NCBI GenBank assembly: GCA_013042625.1
Contig: JABDPU010000255.1
Location: 1 to 35,535 of the forward strand
Direction of reading: 5' to 3'
Length of the DNA: 35,535 nt
Origin: Flavobacteriaceae bacterium
GTDB taxonomy: Bacteria; Bacteroidota; Bacteroidia; Flavobacteriales; Flavobacteriaceae
The notes below the pieces were generated by a model. That model ran no database searches. It was not told the origin of the DNA and saw only the letters and a program-made list of their open reading frames with translations. Below are positions 19,473 through 28,894 of the stretch, in pieces; position 1 is the stretch's first letter, and each line of letters opens with the position of its first letter. Made by a program: the position numbers and the translations under genes.

Positions 19473-19501
19473 TTGAATAAAAAAATAAATCAATACATTT
19501 G
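19473..19501 (+). promoter_or_regulatory. Bacteroidota-type promoter for the tRNA-tuf cluster
   Basis: TTG(19473)-N18-TACATTTG(19494..19501). Confidence 0.7.
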
Positions 19502-19503
19502 CA

Positions 19504-19530
19504 GTCCGTTAGAAATAGCGGACTTTTTTT
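19504..19530 (+). terminator. terminator-like hairpin with GAAA tetraloop and T7 tract at promoter exit
   Basis: GTCCGTTA-GAAA-TAGCGGAC followed by TTTTTTT. Confidence 0.8.
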
Positions 19531-19551
19531 ATATAAAAAGGTGGTCTAAAG

Positions 19552-19625
19552 GCCGATATAGCTCAGCTGGCTAGAGCAGCTGATTTGTAATCAGCAGGTC
19601 GTGGGTTCGAGTCCCTCTATCGGCT
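19552..19625 (+). tRNA. tRNA-Thr (anticodon TGT)
   Basis: Acceptor GCCGATA/TATCGGC, anticodon loop TTTGTAA, TTCGAGT T-loop. Confidence 0.96.
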
Positions 19626-19712
19626 CAGAAAGTAAAATTCAGGATAGTTAAACTAGGGACGAGAAGTTTATCCTGAGCGAGGTCGAAGGAAGTCCCTCTA
19701 TCGGCTCAGAAG
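19610..19712 (+). repeat. duplicated tRNA-Thr 3' end plus intervening repeat element
   Basis: GTCCCTCTATCGGCTCAGAA at 19611 and 19692 (81-bp offset) flanking AGGGAC + 31-nt core. Confidence 0.9.
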
Positions 19713-19742
19713 TTCTAAAAAATATTGGAGTATTTAGAGTTT

Positions 19743-19825
19743 GGGGAGATACTCAAGCGGCCAACGAGGACAGACTGTAAATCTGTTGGTTTTTACCTTC
19801 GCAGGTTCGAATCCTGCTCTCCCCA
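19743..19825 (+). tRNA. tRNA-Tyr (anticodon GTA)
   Basis: Acceptor GGGGAGA/TCTCCCC, anticodon loop CTGTAAA, long variable arm. Confidence 0.95.
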
Positions 19826-19916
19826 CTTTTTTAGTGGATTTAACCGGAGTATAAAAAGGAAAAAATCCAGTAAATTTGCAAATAAACCGGATCGAACTCT
19901 AAACTAAAAAGAATAA

Positions 19917-19989
19917 GCGGGAGTAGCTCAGTTGGTAGAGCGTCAGCCTTCCAAGCTGAATGTCGCCGGTTCGAACCCGGTCTCCCGCT
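19917..19989 (+). tRNA. tRNA-Gly (anticodon TCC)
   Basis: Acceptor GCGGGAG/CTCCCGC, anticodon loop CTTCCAA. Confidence 0.96.
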
Positions 19990-19990
19990 C

Positions 19991-20044
19991 AAAAGCGTTA
20001 GCTTTGGGCTGAACGTCGTCACGTTTAACGTGATCACCCGCTCA
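19991..20044 (+). repeat. degenerate duplicate of the tRNA-Gly 3' half
   Basis: 20007..20044 aligns ungapped to 19954..19991 with about 26/38 identities and keeps a T-arm-like hairpin TCACGTTTAACGTGA. Confidence 0.65.
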
Positions 20045-20052
20045 GAATTTAA

Positions 20053-20124
20053 GCCGGTGTAGCTCAGGGGTAGAGCGTTTCCTTGGTAAGGAAGAGGTCA
20101 CGGGTTCAAATCCCGTCATTGGCT
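20053..20124 (+). tRNA. tRNA-Thr (anticodon GGT)
   Basis: Acceptor GCCGGTG/CATTGGC, anticodon loop TTGGTAA. Confidence 0.95.
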
Positions 20125-20179
20125 CGAAAATGAGGGACTTGAAAGGAACTCAAGGAAAATAAAATATTGAAGTGAATGA

Positions 20180-20237
20180 GTGACCAAGGTCACGCCTGCC
20201 TGCCGGCAGGCAGGGGTTCAAATCCCGTCATTGGCTC
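20180..20237 (+). repeat. duplicated tRNA-Thr(GGT) 3' end interrupted by a 20-bp palindrome
   Basis: GGTCACG + CCTGCCTGCCGGCAGGCAGG + GGTTCAAATCCCGTCATTGGCTC; identical to the tRNA 3' end once the palindrome (20195..20214) is removed. Confidence 0.88.
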
Positions 20238-20297
20238 TTATTTTTGAAATAATAATTTGAACACTAATATTATATAACTAAGATTAAAATTTAAATC

Positions 20298-21485
20298 ATG
20301 GCAAAGGAAACTTTTGATCGTTCCAAACCGCACTTGAATATAGGTACTATTGGACACGTAGATCATGGTAAGACTACATTGACTGCCGCTATTACAAAAG
20401 TATTGGCAGAGAAGGGTTTATCAGAAGCACGCGAATTCGATTCAATCGATAATGCTCCTGAAGAAAAAGAAAGAGGTATTACAATTAATACCGCTCACGT
20501 TGAATACCAAACGGCTAATCGCCACTACGCACACGTTGATTGTCCAGGTCACGCCGATTACGTTAAGAATATGGTAACTGGTGCGGCTCAGATGGATGGT
20601 GCAATCCTTGTGGTTGCTGCTACAGATGGTCCGATGCCACAAACCAGAGAGCACATCCTTTTAGGACGTCAGGTGGGAATTCCACGTATTGTAGTGTTCT
20701 TGAATAAGGTTGATATGGTTGATGACGATGAACTTCTTGAACTAGTTGAGATGGAAGTTAGAGAATTGTTATCATTCTACGATTATGACGGTGACAATAG
20801 CCCTGTTATTTCTGGTTCTGCACTTGGTGCATTAAACGGTGAAGACAAATGGGTTGACACTGTTATGGAGCTTATGGATGCTGTTGACACTTGGATCGAG
20901 CTGCCTGAGCGTGATGTAGATAAGCCATTCTTGATGCCTATCGAAGACGTATTCTCAATTACAGGTCGTGGTACTGTTGCAACAGGACGTATTGAAACGG
21001 GTGTTGCTAATACGGGAGATGGTGTTGATATCATCGGTATGGGAGCTGAGAAATTGACCTCTACTGTTACTGGTGTTGAAATGTTCCGTAAGATCCTTGA
21101 TCGCGGTGAAGCCGGTGATAATGTAGGAATCCTATTGAGAGGTATTGAGAAAACTGAAATCCGTCGTGGTATGGTAATCTGTCACCCAGGTTCAATCACA
21201 CCACACGCAAAGTTTAAAGCTGAAGTCTATATTCTTAAGAAAGAAGAAGGTGGTCGTCATACACCATTCCACAATAACTATCGTCCACAGTTCTACGTTC
21301 GTACAACCGACGTAACTGGTAATATCGTATTACCTGATGGAGTTGAAATGGTTATGCCTGGTGATAACTTGACGATTACAGTTGATCTTATCCAGCCAAT
21401 TGCATTGAATGTTGGACTTCGTTTCGCAATTCGTGAAGGTGGTCGTACAGTTGGTGCAGGTCAGGTTACTGAGATTTTAGACTAA
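20298..21485 (+). CDS. tuf: translation elongation factor EF-Tu
   Basis: [33 protein letters not shown]. Confidence 0.99.
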   Translation: MAKETFDRSKPHLNIGTIGHVDHGKTTLTAAITKVLAEKGLSEAREFDSIDNAPEEKERGITINTAHVEYQTANRHYAHVDCPGHADYVKNMVTGAAQMDGAILVVAATDGPMPQTREHILLGRQVGIPRIVVFLNKVDMVDDDELLELVEMEVRELLSFYDYDGDNSPVISGSALGALNGEDKWVDTVMELMDAVDTWIELPERDVDKPFLMPIEDVFSITGRGTVATGRIETGVANTGDGVDIIGMGAEKLTSTVTGVEMFRKILDRGEAGDNVGILLRGIEKTEIRRGMVICHPGSITPHAKFKAEVYILKKEEGGRHTPFHNNYRPQFYVRTTDVTGNIVLPDGVEMVMPGDNLTITVDLIQPIALNVGLRFAIREGGRTVGAGQVTEILD

Positions 21486-21509
21486 ACAATAAGTTTACAA
21501 TACAAAGTG

Positions 21510-21539
21510 AAGGTATTCCGGAATTTTACGGAATGCCTT
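21510..21539 (+). terminator. stem-loop downstream of tuf
   Basis: AAGGTATTCCG-N8-CGGAATGCCTT, 11-bp stem with one G-U; no strong T-tract. Confidence 0.5.
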
Positions 21540-21547
21540 GACTTGTA

Positions 21548-21593
21548 TTACGGGTTTACCTGTCTGCCGACAGGCGGGGCTCAATACTGAGCG
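21548..21593 (+). repeat. tRNA-Trp 5'-end-like fragment interrupted by a 20-bp near-palindrome
   Basis: TTACGGGTTTA [CCTGTCTGCCGACAGGCGGG] GCTCAATACTGAGC versus tRNA-Trp TTACGGGTTTA GCTCAGTTGGTAGAGC. Confidence 0.65.
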
Positions 21594-21653
21594 ATCAAAA
21601 ACAGGCGAATTCAAAAATAAGGAAGAGCCTTTTATAAAGCTCTTTCAGGGTTT

Positions 21654-21726
21654 ACGGGTTTAGCTCAGTTGGTAGAGCACTGGTCTCCAAAACCAGGTGT
21701 CGGGAGTTCGAGTCTCTCAACCCGTG
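21654..21726 (+). tRNA. tRNA-Trp (anticodon CCA)
   Basis: Acceptor ACGGGTT/AACCCGT, anticodon loop CTCCAAA. Confidence 0.95.
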
Positions 21727-21940
21727 CGAAAGTATAAAGGGAGCACTTTTCAAGAGACGAGAAGTTTATCCCGAGCGGTGTCGAGGGGAGTCTCTCAACC
21801 CGTGCGAAAGTATTAAGGGAGCACTTTTCAAGAGACGAGAAGTTTATCCCGAGCATTATTGAGAAACAAAACATGTTTTGTTTCGAAGATACAAACCGAA
21901 GGTTGACGAGGAGAGTCTCTCAAACCATGCGAAGTGAAAA
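21711..21940 (+). repeat. tandem array of tRNA-Trp 3'-end duplicates (three 3' ends in total)
   Basis: AGTCTCTCAACCCGTGCGAAAGTAT at 21711 and 21789, degenerate AGTCTCTCAAACCATGCGAA at 21914; GACGAGAAGTTTATCCCGAGC in both linkers. Confidence 0.9.
21863..21884. repeat. perfect 22-bp palindrome GAAACAAAACATGTTTTGTTTC
   Basis: Reads identically on both strands; lies inside the second linker of the tRNA-Trp array. Confidence 0.95.
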
Positions 21941-21962
21941 GGATAATTAAAGAATAGCAATA

Positions 21963-22148
21963 ATGATCGATTATATCAAAGAATCATTTGAAGAACTAAA
22001 GAATCATGTTTCATGGCCAAACTGGGCTGATGCTCAAAATCTGACCGTGATCGTGGCCATCTTCTCAATCATTTTTTCATTGGCTATTTGGGGAGTAGAT
22101 ACCGTTTTTGGAAGGGTAGTAGAAATGTATTACGATCTATTAAGCTAA
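21963..22148 (+). CDS. secE: preprotein translocase subunit SecE
   Basis: Short single-TM protein SFEELKNHVSWPNWADAQ between tRNA-Trp and nusG. Confidence 0.93.
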   Translation: MIDYIKESFEELKNHVSWPNWADAQNLTVIVAIFSIIFSLAIWGVDTVFGRVVEMYYDLLS

Positions 22149-22160
22149 TTGGGAATAGTC

Positions 22161-22718
22161 ATGGCAGACCAGGGGATAGAGAAAAAATGGTACGTGGTTA
22201 GAGCGGTAAGCGGCCAGGAAAACAAGATCAAGACCTATATCGAGAATGAAATCGGACGATTAGGCCTGGAAGATTATGTAGAAGAAGTACTCGTACCAAC
22301 TGAGAAAGTTATCCAAATCAGGAATGGTAAAAAAATAAACAAGGAAAAAGTTTATTTCCCGGGATATATCATGATTAAAGCAAACCTTAGTGGTGAGATT
22401 CCTCACATAATTAAGGCGATTACCAATGTAATAGGTTTCCTTGGTGAAACCAAAGGTGGTGACCCGGTGCCATTAAGGCCGGCTGAGGTTAACAGGATGC
22501 TCGGAAAAGTTGACGAGCTTTCCCTTGAAGCCGATGCGAATGTTGCTATTCCATATATAGTTGGAGAAACGGTGAAGGTTATTGACGGACCATTTAATGG
22601 CTTCGACGGAACCATTGAAAAAATCAATGAAGAGAAACGCAAGCTCGAGGTCATGGTGAAGATCTTCGGAAGGAAGACCCCATTGGAATTGAGCTATATG
22701 CAGGTTGAAAAAGTATAA
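22161..22718 (+). CDS. nusG: transcription termination/antitermination factor NusG
   Basis: KWYVVRAVSGQENKIKTYIENEI; VKVIDGPFNGFDGTIEKINEEKRKLEVMVKIFGRKTPLEL KOW domain. Confidence 0.96.
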   Translation: MADQGIEKKWYVVRAVSGQENKIKTYIENEIGRLGLEDYVEEVLVPTEKVIQIRNGKKINKEKVYFPGYIMIKANLSGEIPHIIKAITNVIGFLGETKGGDPVPLRPAEVNRMLGKVDELSLEADANVAIPYIVGETVKVIDGPFNGFDGTIEKINEEKRKLEVMVKIFGRKTPLELSYMQVEKV

Positions 22719-22790
22719 AAAATTGTTACATATATAAAGACGTGCTTTACGCTTCCAATTTTAAGGCATGTCAAATTTAAATGTTTAAAA

Positions 22791-23231
22791 ATGGCAAAAG
22801 AGTTAGGTAAAGTAGTTAAACTACAAGTAAGGGGAGGTGCAGCGAACCCATCGCCACCGGTTGGACCCGCTTTAGGTGCTGCTGGAGTTAACATCATGGA
22901 GTTCTGCAAACAGTTTAATGCCAGAACGCAGGACAAGCAAGGTAAAGTCTTGCCCGTTGTTATTTCGGTGTATAAGGATAAGTCATTCGACTTTGTCGTT
23001 AAAACACCCCCAGCTGCAGTACAATTATTGGAAGCGGCCAAGGTAAAGAAGGGTTCGGGTGAGCCAAACAGGATTAAAGTTGCCCGTGTAACCTGGGATC
23101 AGGTAAGATCTATAGCAGAAGACAAAATGGTAGACTTAAATGCGTTTACTGTTGATTCTGCAATGAAAATGGTTGCCGGTACAGCAAGGTCAATGGGCAT
23201 AACTGTTAAAGGCGGTACAAAACCGAACTAA
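22791..23231 (+). CDS. rplK: 50S ribosomal protein uL11
   Basis: [34 protein letters not shown]. Confidence 0.98.
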   Translation: MAKELGKVVKLQVRGGAANPSPPVGPALGAAGVNIMEFCKQFNARTQDKQGKVLPVVISVYKDKSFDFVVKTPPAAVQLLEAAKVKKGSGEPNRIKVARVTWDQVRSIAEDKMVDLNAFTVDSAMKMVAGTARSMGITVKGGTKPN

Positions 23232-23247
23232 AATTCTTTATTGAAAA

Positions 23248-23937
23248 ATGGCAAGATTAACTAAGAAACAAAAGCAGGCTGCAGAAAAACTTGAAAAAGG
23301 TAGACTCTACAGCCTTGAAGAAGCTTCTCAACTTATCAAAGAAGTCACCAACGTGAAGTTTGACGCCTCTGTTGATATCGCTGTGAGATTAGGAGTTGAT
23401 CCTAAAAAAGCGAATCAAATGGTTCGTGGTGTGGTTACACTACCCCACGGAACAGGTAAGGATGTTAAAGTTCTGGCATTGGTAACACCCGATAAAGAGG
23501 ATGAAGCTAAGAACGCCGGAGCCGACTATGTTGGCTTACAGGAGTATCTTGATAAGATCAAAGGTGGTTGGACCGATGTAGACGTAATTGTAACCATGCC
23601 AAGCGTTATGGGGAAATTAGGTCCACTAGGTCGGGTTCTTGGACCACGCGGACTTATGCCAAATCCTAAAACCGGAACGGTTACTATGGATATTGGTAAA
23701 GCTGTTAGTGATGTCAAAGCAGGTAAGATCGATTTTAAGGTGGATAAAACCGGGATCGTTCATGCCTCTATTGGAAAAGCATCATTCTCGGCCGATAAGA
23801 TCGCGGGTAATGCCCAGGAATTATTGACAACCTTGGTCAGAATGAAACCGACGTCCTCAAAAGGTACATACATGAGAAGTATCTACATGTCAAGTACCAT
23901 GAGTCCGAGTATTGCAATCGATCCTAAAGTCTACTAG
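23248..23937 (+). CDS. rplA: 50S ribosomal protein uL1
   Basis: [38 protein letters not shown]. Confidence 0.98.
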   Translation: MARLTKKQKQAAEKLEKGRLYSLEEASQLIKEVTNVKFDASVDIAVRLGVDPKKANQMVRGVVTLPHGTGKDVKVLALVTPDKEDEAKNAGADYVGLQEYLDKIKGGWTDVDVIVTMPSVMGKLGPLGRVLGPRGLMPNPKTGTVTMDIGKAVSDVKAGKIDFKVDKTGIVHASIGKASFSADKIAGNAQELLTTLVRMKPTSSKGTYMRSIYMSSTMSPSIAIDPKVY

Positions 23938-23958
23938 TAGTAGTTAAAACCTTTTATT

Positions 23959-24480
23959 ATGACAAGAGAAGAAAAATCACAAGTAATTAAAGAATTAACT
24001 GCTCAGTTATCGGATAATACAAATATCTATTTAACCGATATTTCAGGATTGAACGCAGGAGAAACCTCAGCATTGAGACGTGCCTGTTTTAAGGCCGGTG
24101 TCAAACTGTCGGTTGTAAAGAACACATTGCTTGAAAAAGCAATGGAAGCTTCAGAAAAGGAATTTGGTGAATTACCAGAAACCCTTAAAGGGAATACCTC
24201 AGTTATGTATTCTGAAACCGGAAATGCACCTGCAAAGGTGATCAAGGCTTTCAGAAAGAAATCTGAGAAACCCCTGCTTAAAGGCGCCTTCATTGAAGAG
24301 GCTATCTATGTAGGAGACGAACAATTGAATGTTCTTGTTGATATCAAGTCGAAAGAAGAATTGATTGGCGAGATTATCACAATTTTACAGTCGCCTGCTA
24401 AGAATGTTATTTCAGCGCTTCAATCGGGTGGTGGTAAATTATCAGGTATTCTGAAGACACTCTCTGAAAAAGAGGGGTAA
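23959..24480 (+). CDS. rplJ: 50S ribosomal protein uL10
   Basis: MTREEKSQVIKELTAQLSDNTNIYLTDISGLNAGE; operon position. Confidence 0.96.
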   Translation: MTREEKSQVIKELTAQLSDNTNIYLTDISGLNAGETSALRRACFKAGVKLSVVKNTLLEKAMEASEKEFGELPETLKGNTSVMYSETGNAPAKVIKAFRKKSEKPLLKGAFIEEAIYVGDEQLNVLVDIKSKEELIGEIITILQSPAKNVISALQSGGGKLSGILKTLSEKEG

Positions 24481-24539
24481 TTATATAGTACGCACTTTTT
24501 AAAACACATATTAAACACATTATTTAAAACGATAGAAAA

Positions 24540-24920
24540 ATGGCAGATTTGAAAGATTTTGCAGAACAGTTGGTTAACTTAACCGTAAAGGAAGTAAATG
24601 AGTTAGCCGATATATTAAAAGAAGAATATGGCATTGAACCAGCTGCTGCTGCAGTTGCTGTTGCTGCTGGTGGCGGAGCCGCTGGTGGAGATGACGCCGC
24701 TGAGGAGCAGTCAGAATTTGACGTGATCCTTACAGCTCCAGGAGGTTCAAAATTAGCTGTTGTTAAATTAGTAAAAGAACTAACAGGCCTTGGACTTAAA
24801 GATGCTAAAGGATTAGTTGATAACGCACCATCTCCAATCAAGGAAGGTGTTTCTAAAGACGAAGCTGAAGGTCTTAAGTCATCTCTAGAAGAAGCAGGAG
24901 CCGAGGTTGAGCTTAAGTAA
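24540..24920 (+). CDS. rplL: 50S ribosomal protein bL7/L12
   Basis: Ala-rich hinge and [39 protein letters not shown]. Confidence 0.98.
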   Translation: MADLKDFAEQLVNLTVKEVNELADILKEEYGIEPAAAAVAVAAGGGAAGGDDAAEEQSEFDVILTAPGGSKLAVVKLVKELTGLGLKDAKGLVDNAPSPIKEGVSKDEAEGLKSSLEEAGAEVELK

Positions 24921-24944
24921 GCCAACCCTTAGCCTACAACATAT

Positions 24945-24987
24945 GGTTTAGGTCTGGAGATTGACTCTCCGAGACCTAAACCCTTTT
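24945..24987 (+). terminator. strong hairpin between rplL and rpoB (terminator/attenuator candidate)
   Basis: GGTTTAGGTCTGGAGA-TTGAC-TCTCCGAGACCTAAACC (16 bp, one bulge) then CTTTTG. Confidence 0.75.
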
Positions 24988-25045
24988 GTGTATATAATGG
25001 TATGTACACGCACTTTATAAATTTTAATTAAAATCTCGTCCGTCG

Positions 25046-28000
25046 ATGCAAGCAAAACAAGCTGAAAGAATAAACTTCTCTTCTATTGTAAACCGTACGG
25101 AATATCCTGATTTTCTTGACATTCAGATCAAGTCATTCCAGGATTTTTTCCAGTTAGAAACGAAATCGGAAGAGCGCGAAGATGAAGGTTTGTACAACAC
25201 CTTCATGGAGAATTTTCCAATTACGGATACCAGGAACCAATTTGTTCTTGAATTCCTGGACTACTTCATCGATCCTCCTCGCTACACCATTCAAGAGTGT
25301 ATTGAACGCGGATTGACACACAGCGTGCCTTTAAAGGCTCGTCTTAAATTATATTGTACCGATCCGGAACATGAAGATTTCGAGACCATTGTACAGGATG
25401 TTTACCTCGGTACAATTCCGTATATGACCTCCAGTGGTACCTTTGTTATCAACGGGGCCGAACGTGTTGTTGTTTCTCAGCTTCACCGTTCTCCGGGTGT
25501 GTTCTTCGGACAATCATTCCACGCCAATGGTACAAAACTATATTCAGCTCGTGTTATCCCGTTCAAGGGTTCATGGATTGAATTTGCTACAGATATCAAT
25601 AGCGTGATGTATGCCTATATCGATAGGAAGAAAAAATTACCGGTTACTACACTTTTCCGAGCTATAGGATATGAAAGGGATAAGGATATCCTTGAAATTT
25701 TCGACCTGGCAGAAGAGGTGAAATCAACCAAAACAGGCCTTAAAAAACACCTGGGTAGAAAGCTTGCAGCCCGCGTCTTAAAGACCTGGCATGAGGATTT
25801 CGTAGATGAAGATACCGGAGAGGTGGTTTCCATAGAACGTAACGAGATCGTTCTTGATCGGGATACGGTTCTTGAAAAAGATCATATCGAGGAAATCCTT
25901 GAATCGGGCTCAAAAACTATCCTCCTTCATAAAGAGGACAATCAAATGGCCGATTATGCCATTATTCATAATACCCTTCAGAAGGATCCTACGAATTCAG
26001 AAAAAGAAGCGGTTGAACATATCTACCGTCAATTGCGTAATGCCGAACCGCCTGATGAAGAGACAGCAAGAGGAATTATCGATAAACTCTTCTTCAGTGA
26101 CCAGAGATATAACCTGGGAGAGGTAGGGCGTTACCGAATGAATAAAAAATTAGGTCTTGATGTCGATTATGATAAGCGCGTGCTTACCAAGGATGACATC
26201 ATTACTATTATTAAATACCTGATCGAACTGATCAACTCAAAAGCTGAGATCGATGATATCGATCACCTTTCTAACCGTCGTGTTCGTACGGTGGGTGAGC
26301 AGTTATCATCGCAATTCGGCGTCGGACTTGCAAGAATGGCAAGAACGATTCGCGAGCGTATGAATGTTAGGGATAATGAGGTCTTTACCCCAATTGATCT
26401 GATCAACGCTAAGACACTGTCTTCGGTGATCAACTCATTCTTCGGAACAAACCAGCTCTCGCAATTCATGGATCAAACCAATCCACTTGCCGAACTGACA
26501 CACAAACGTCGTCTTTCGGCCCTGGGGCCTGGTGGACTCTCCCGTGAACGTGCCGGATTCGAAGTTCGTGACGTGCACTATACACACTATGGACGATTGT
26601 GCCCGATTGAAACCCCGGAAGGTCCGAATATCGGATTGATCTCCTCACTTTCTGTTTATGCAAAAGTGAATTCAATGGGATTCATCGAAACACCATACCG
26701 TCCGGTTGATAAAGGTGTTGTTGACATTAAGGGTGACCCTATTTACCTCAGTGCAGAAGAGGAAGAAGATAAATTGATTGCACAGGCAACCGTTGAGGTT
26801 GATAAAAAAGGAAAGATCATTCACGATAAAGTGATTGCACGAATGGAAGGCGACTTCCCTGTAATTGAACCTCACCAGGTGCATTATACAGATGTGGCTC
26901 CTAACCAGATCTCGTCCATTTCGGCTTCATTGATTCCGTTCCTTGAACATGATGATGCGAACCGTGCTTTGATGGGATCGAACATGATGCGTCAGGCTGT
27001 TCCATTATTAAGGCCTGAAGCTCCAATTGTAGGAACCGGACTTGAGCGCCAGGTAGCTTCAGATTCTCGTGTATTGATAAATGCTGAAGGTGATGGTGTT
27101 GTAGAATATGTAGATTCTGATGAAATTGTTATAAACTACAACAGGTCCGAAGAAGAAGCTCTGGTTAGCTTTGATGGGGATAGCAAGTCCTATTCGTTGA
27201 CCAAGTTCAGAAAAACGAATCAGGGCACCTCAATCAATCTTAAGCCTATAGTTAAGAAAGGGGATAAGGTTTCTAAAGGGCAGGTCCTTTGCGAAGGATA
27301 TGCCACTAAAAATGGTGAGTTAGCCCTTGGTAGAAATATGAAAGTGGCTTTTATGCCATGGAAAGGATATAATTTCGAGGATGCCATCGTGATCTCCGAA
27401 AAAGTTGTTCGTGATGATATCTTTACATCCATCCATATCGATGAATATGCGTTGGAAGTTCGGGATACGAAACTGGGTAATGAGGAGTTGACTAACGATA
27501 TTCCTAACGTTTCCGAAGAAGCGACTAAAGACCTGGATGAGCATGGTATGATCCGAATTGGTGCAGAGATCAAACCGGGAGATATCCTTATCGGTAAGAT
27601 CACGCCTAAAGGTGAAAGTGATCCTACGCCTGAAGAAAAACTTCTTCGCGCCATCTTTGGTGATAAGGCCGGAGATGTTAAGGATGCTTCGCTTAAAGCT
27701 TCACCATCTCTTCATGGTGTTGTTATCGATAAAAAACTATTTGCTCGCGCCATTAAGGACAAGAGAAAACGAGCTAAGGATAAAGAAGATATTTCTCAGC
27801 TTGAGGATGTTTACGACAAGAAGTTCGAGGACCTTAAGTCGGTACTGATCGAAAAGCTGTTTAGTATCGTAGGTGGTAAAACAGCCCAGGGCGTCTTCAA
27901 TGATCTTGGAGAAGAAGTCTTCCCGAAAGGTAAGAAATACACCCTGAAAATGCTTAACGCCGTTGATGACTATGCACACCTTGTTTCTGGTAAATGGACC

Positions 28001-28858
28001 ACAGATAAGAAGATTAATGCATTGGTATCTGAATTGATCCACAATTACAAGATCAAGGAAAATGATCTTCAGGGATCACTACGACGTGAGAAATTTACCA
28101 TTTCTGTTGGTGATGAACTTCCATCAGGAATCATTAAACTGGCCAAGGTCTATATCGCTAAGAAGCGTAAGCTGAAAGTGGGTGATAAGATGGCCGGTCG
28201 TCATGGTAACAAAGGTATTGTTGCACGTATCGTACGTGAAGAAGATATGCCGTTCCTTGAAGATGGTACTCCTGTTGATATCGTTCTGAATCCGCTTGGT
28301 GTACCTTCCCGAATGAATATCGGTCAGATTTATGAGACCGTATTGGGATGGGCCGGACAAAATCTTGACAGAACTTTTGCAACACCGATTTTTGATGGTG
28401 CTACTATCGATCAGATCAATGACCTGACCGATGAGGCCGATGTGCCACTTTACGGTCATACTTACCTCTATGACGGTGGAACAGGAGCGAGATTCGACCA
28501 GGCTGCCACAGTGGGTGTGATATACATGCTGAAACTCGGCCATATGGTTGATGATAAGATGCACGCCAGGTCAATCGGACCATACTCCCTGATTACACAG
28601 CAACCATTGGGTGGTAAAGCCCAGTTTGGTGGTCAGCGTTTCGGAGAGATGGAAGTTTGGGCACTTGAGGCCTATGGTGCTTCAAGTACACTTAGAGAGA
28701 TCCTTACCGTTAAATCGGATGATGTTATAGGACGAGCCAAGACTTACGAGGCAATCGTTAAGGGTGAACCGATGCCGGAACCCGGATTGCCAGAATCATT
28801 CAATGTATTGATGCATGAATTGAAAGGTCTCGGATTAGACATACGATTAGAAGAATAG
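25046..28858 (+). CDS. rpoB: DNA-directed RNA polymerase subunit beta
   Basis: Full-length 1270 aa with canonical RpoB motifs, e.g. [17 protein letters not shown]. Confidence 0.99.
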   Translation: MQAKQAERINFSSIVNRTEYPDFLDIQIKSFQDFFQLETKSEEREDEGLYNTFMENFPITDTRNQFVLEFLDYFIDPPRYTIQECIERGLTHSVPLKARLKLYCTDPEHEDFETIVQDVYLGTIPYMTSSGTFVINGAERVVVSQLHRSPGVFFGQSFHANGTKLYSARVIPFKGSWIEFATDINSVMYAYIDRKKKLPVTTLFRAIGYERDKDILEIFDLAEEVKSTKTGLKKHLGRKLAARVLKTWHEDFVDEDTGEVVSIERNEIVLDRDTVLEKDHIEEILESGSKTILLHKEDNQMADYAIIHNTLQKDPTNSEKEAVEHIYRQLRNAEPPDEETARGIIDKLFFSDQRYNLGEVGRYRMNKKLGLDVDYDKRVLTKDDIITIIKYLIELINSKAEIDDIDHLSNRRVRTVGEQLSSQFGVGLARMARTIRERMNVRDNEVFTPIDLINAKTLSSVINSFFGTNQLSQFMDQTNPLAELTHKRRLSALGPGGLSRERAGFEVRDVHYTHYGRLCPIETPEGPNIGLISSLSVYAKVNSMGFIETPYRPVDKGVVDIKGDPIYLSAEEEEDKLIAQATVEVDKKGKIIHDKVIARMEGDFPVIEPHQVHYTDVAPNQISSISASLIPFLEHDDANRALMGSNMMRQAVPLLRPEAPIVGTGLERQVASDSRVLINAEGDGVVEYVDSDEIVINYNRSEEEALVSFDGDSKSYSLTKFRKTNQGTSINLKPIVKKGDKVSKGQVLCEGYATKNGELALGRNMKVAFMPWKGYNFEDAIVISEKVVRDDIFTSIHIDEYALEVRDTKLGNEELTNDIPNVSEEATKDLDEHGMIRIGAEIKPGDILIGKITPKGESDPTPEEKLLRAIFGDKAGDVKDASLKASPSLHGVVIDKKLFARAIKDKRKRAKDKEDISQLEDVYDKKFEDLKSVLIEKLFSIVGGKTAQGVFNDLGEEVFPKGKKYTLKMLNAVDDYAHLVSGKWTTDKKINALVSELIHNYKIKENDLQGSLRREKFTISVGDELPSGIIKLAKVYIAKKRKLKVGDKMAGRHGNKGIVARIVREEDMPFLEDGTPVDIVLNPLGVPSRMNIGQIYETVLGWAGQNLDRTFATPIFDGATIDQINDLTDEADVPLYGHTYLYDGGTGARFDQAATVGVIYMLKLGHMVDDKMHARSIGPYSLITQQPLGGKAQFGGQRFGEMEVWALEAYGASSTLREILTVKSDDVIGRAKTYEAIVKGEPMPEPGLPESFNVLMHELKGLGLDIRLEE

Positions 28859-28894
28859 ACAACACAATATTTCAATAAGAACCATATAAATATT

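Noticed and set aside
19840-20037. 65-aa minus-strand ORF
   Set aside because: Antisense of tRNA-Gly (SGRPGSNRRHSAWKADALPTELLP), a common false ORF.
21665-21874. 69-aa minus-strand ORF with internal repeat (GINFSSLEKCSL.TFARVERL twice)
   Set aside because: It is the antisense translation of tRNA-Trp and its repeated 3' ends; LELPTPGFGDQCSTN is a typical spurious tRNA-antisense peptide.
22719-22790. Possible uL1/uL11 autoregulatory leader before rplK
   Set aside because: No clear stem-loop matching a known L1-binding site was recognised by eye.
24524-24925. 133-aa minus-strand ORF opposite rplL
   Set aside because: Low-complexity antisense translation (Ala/Ser/Pro rich) of the rplL coding sequence.
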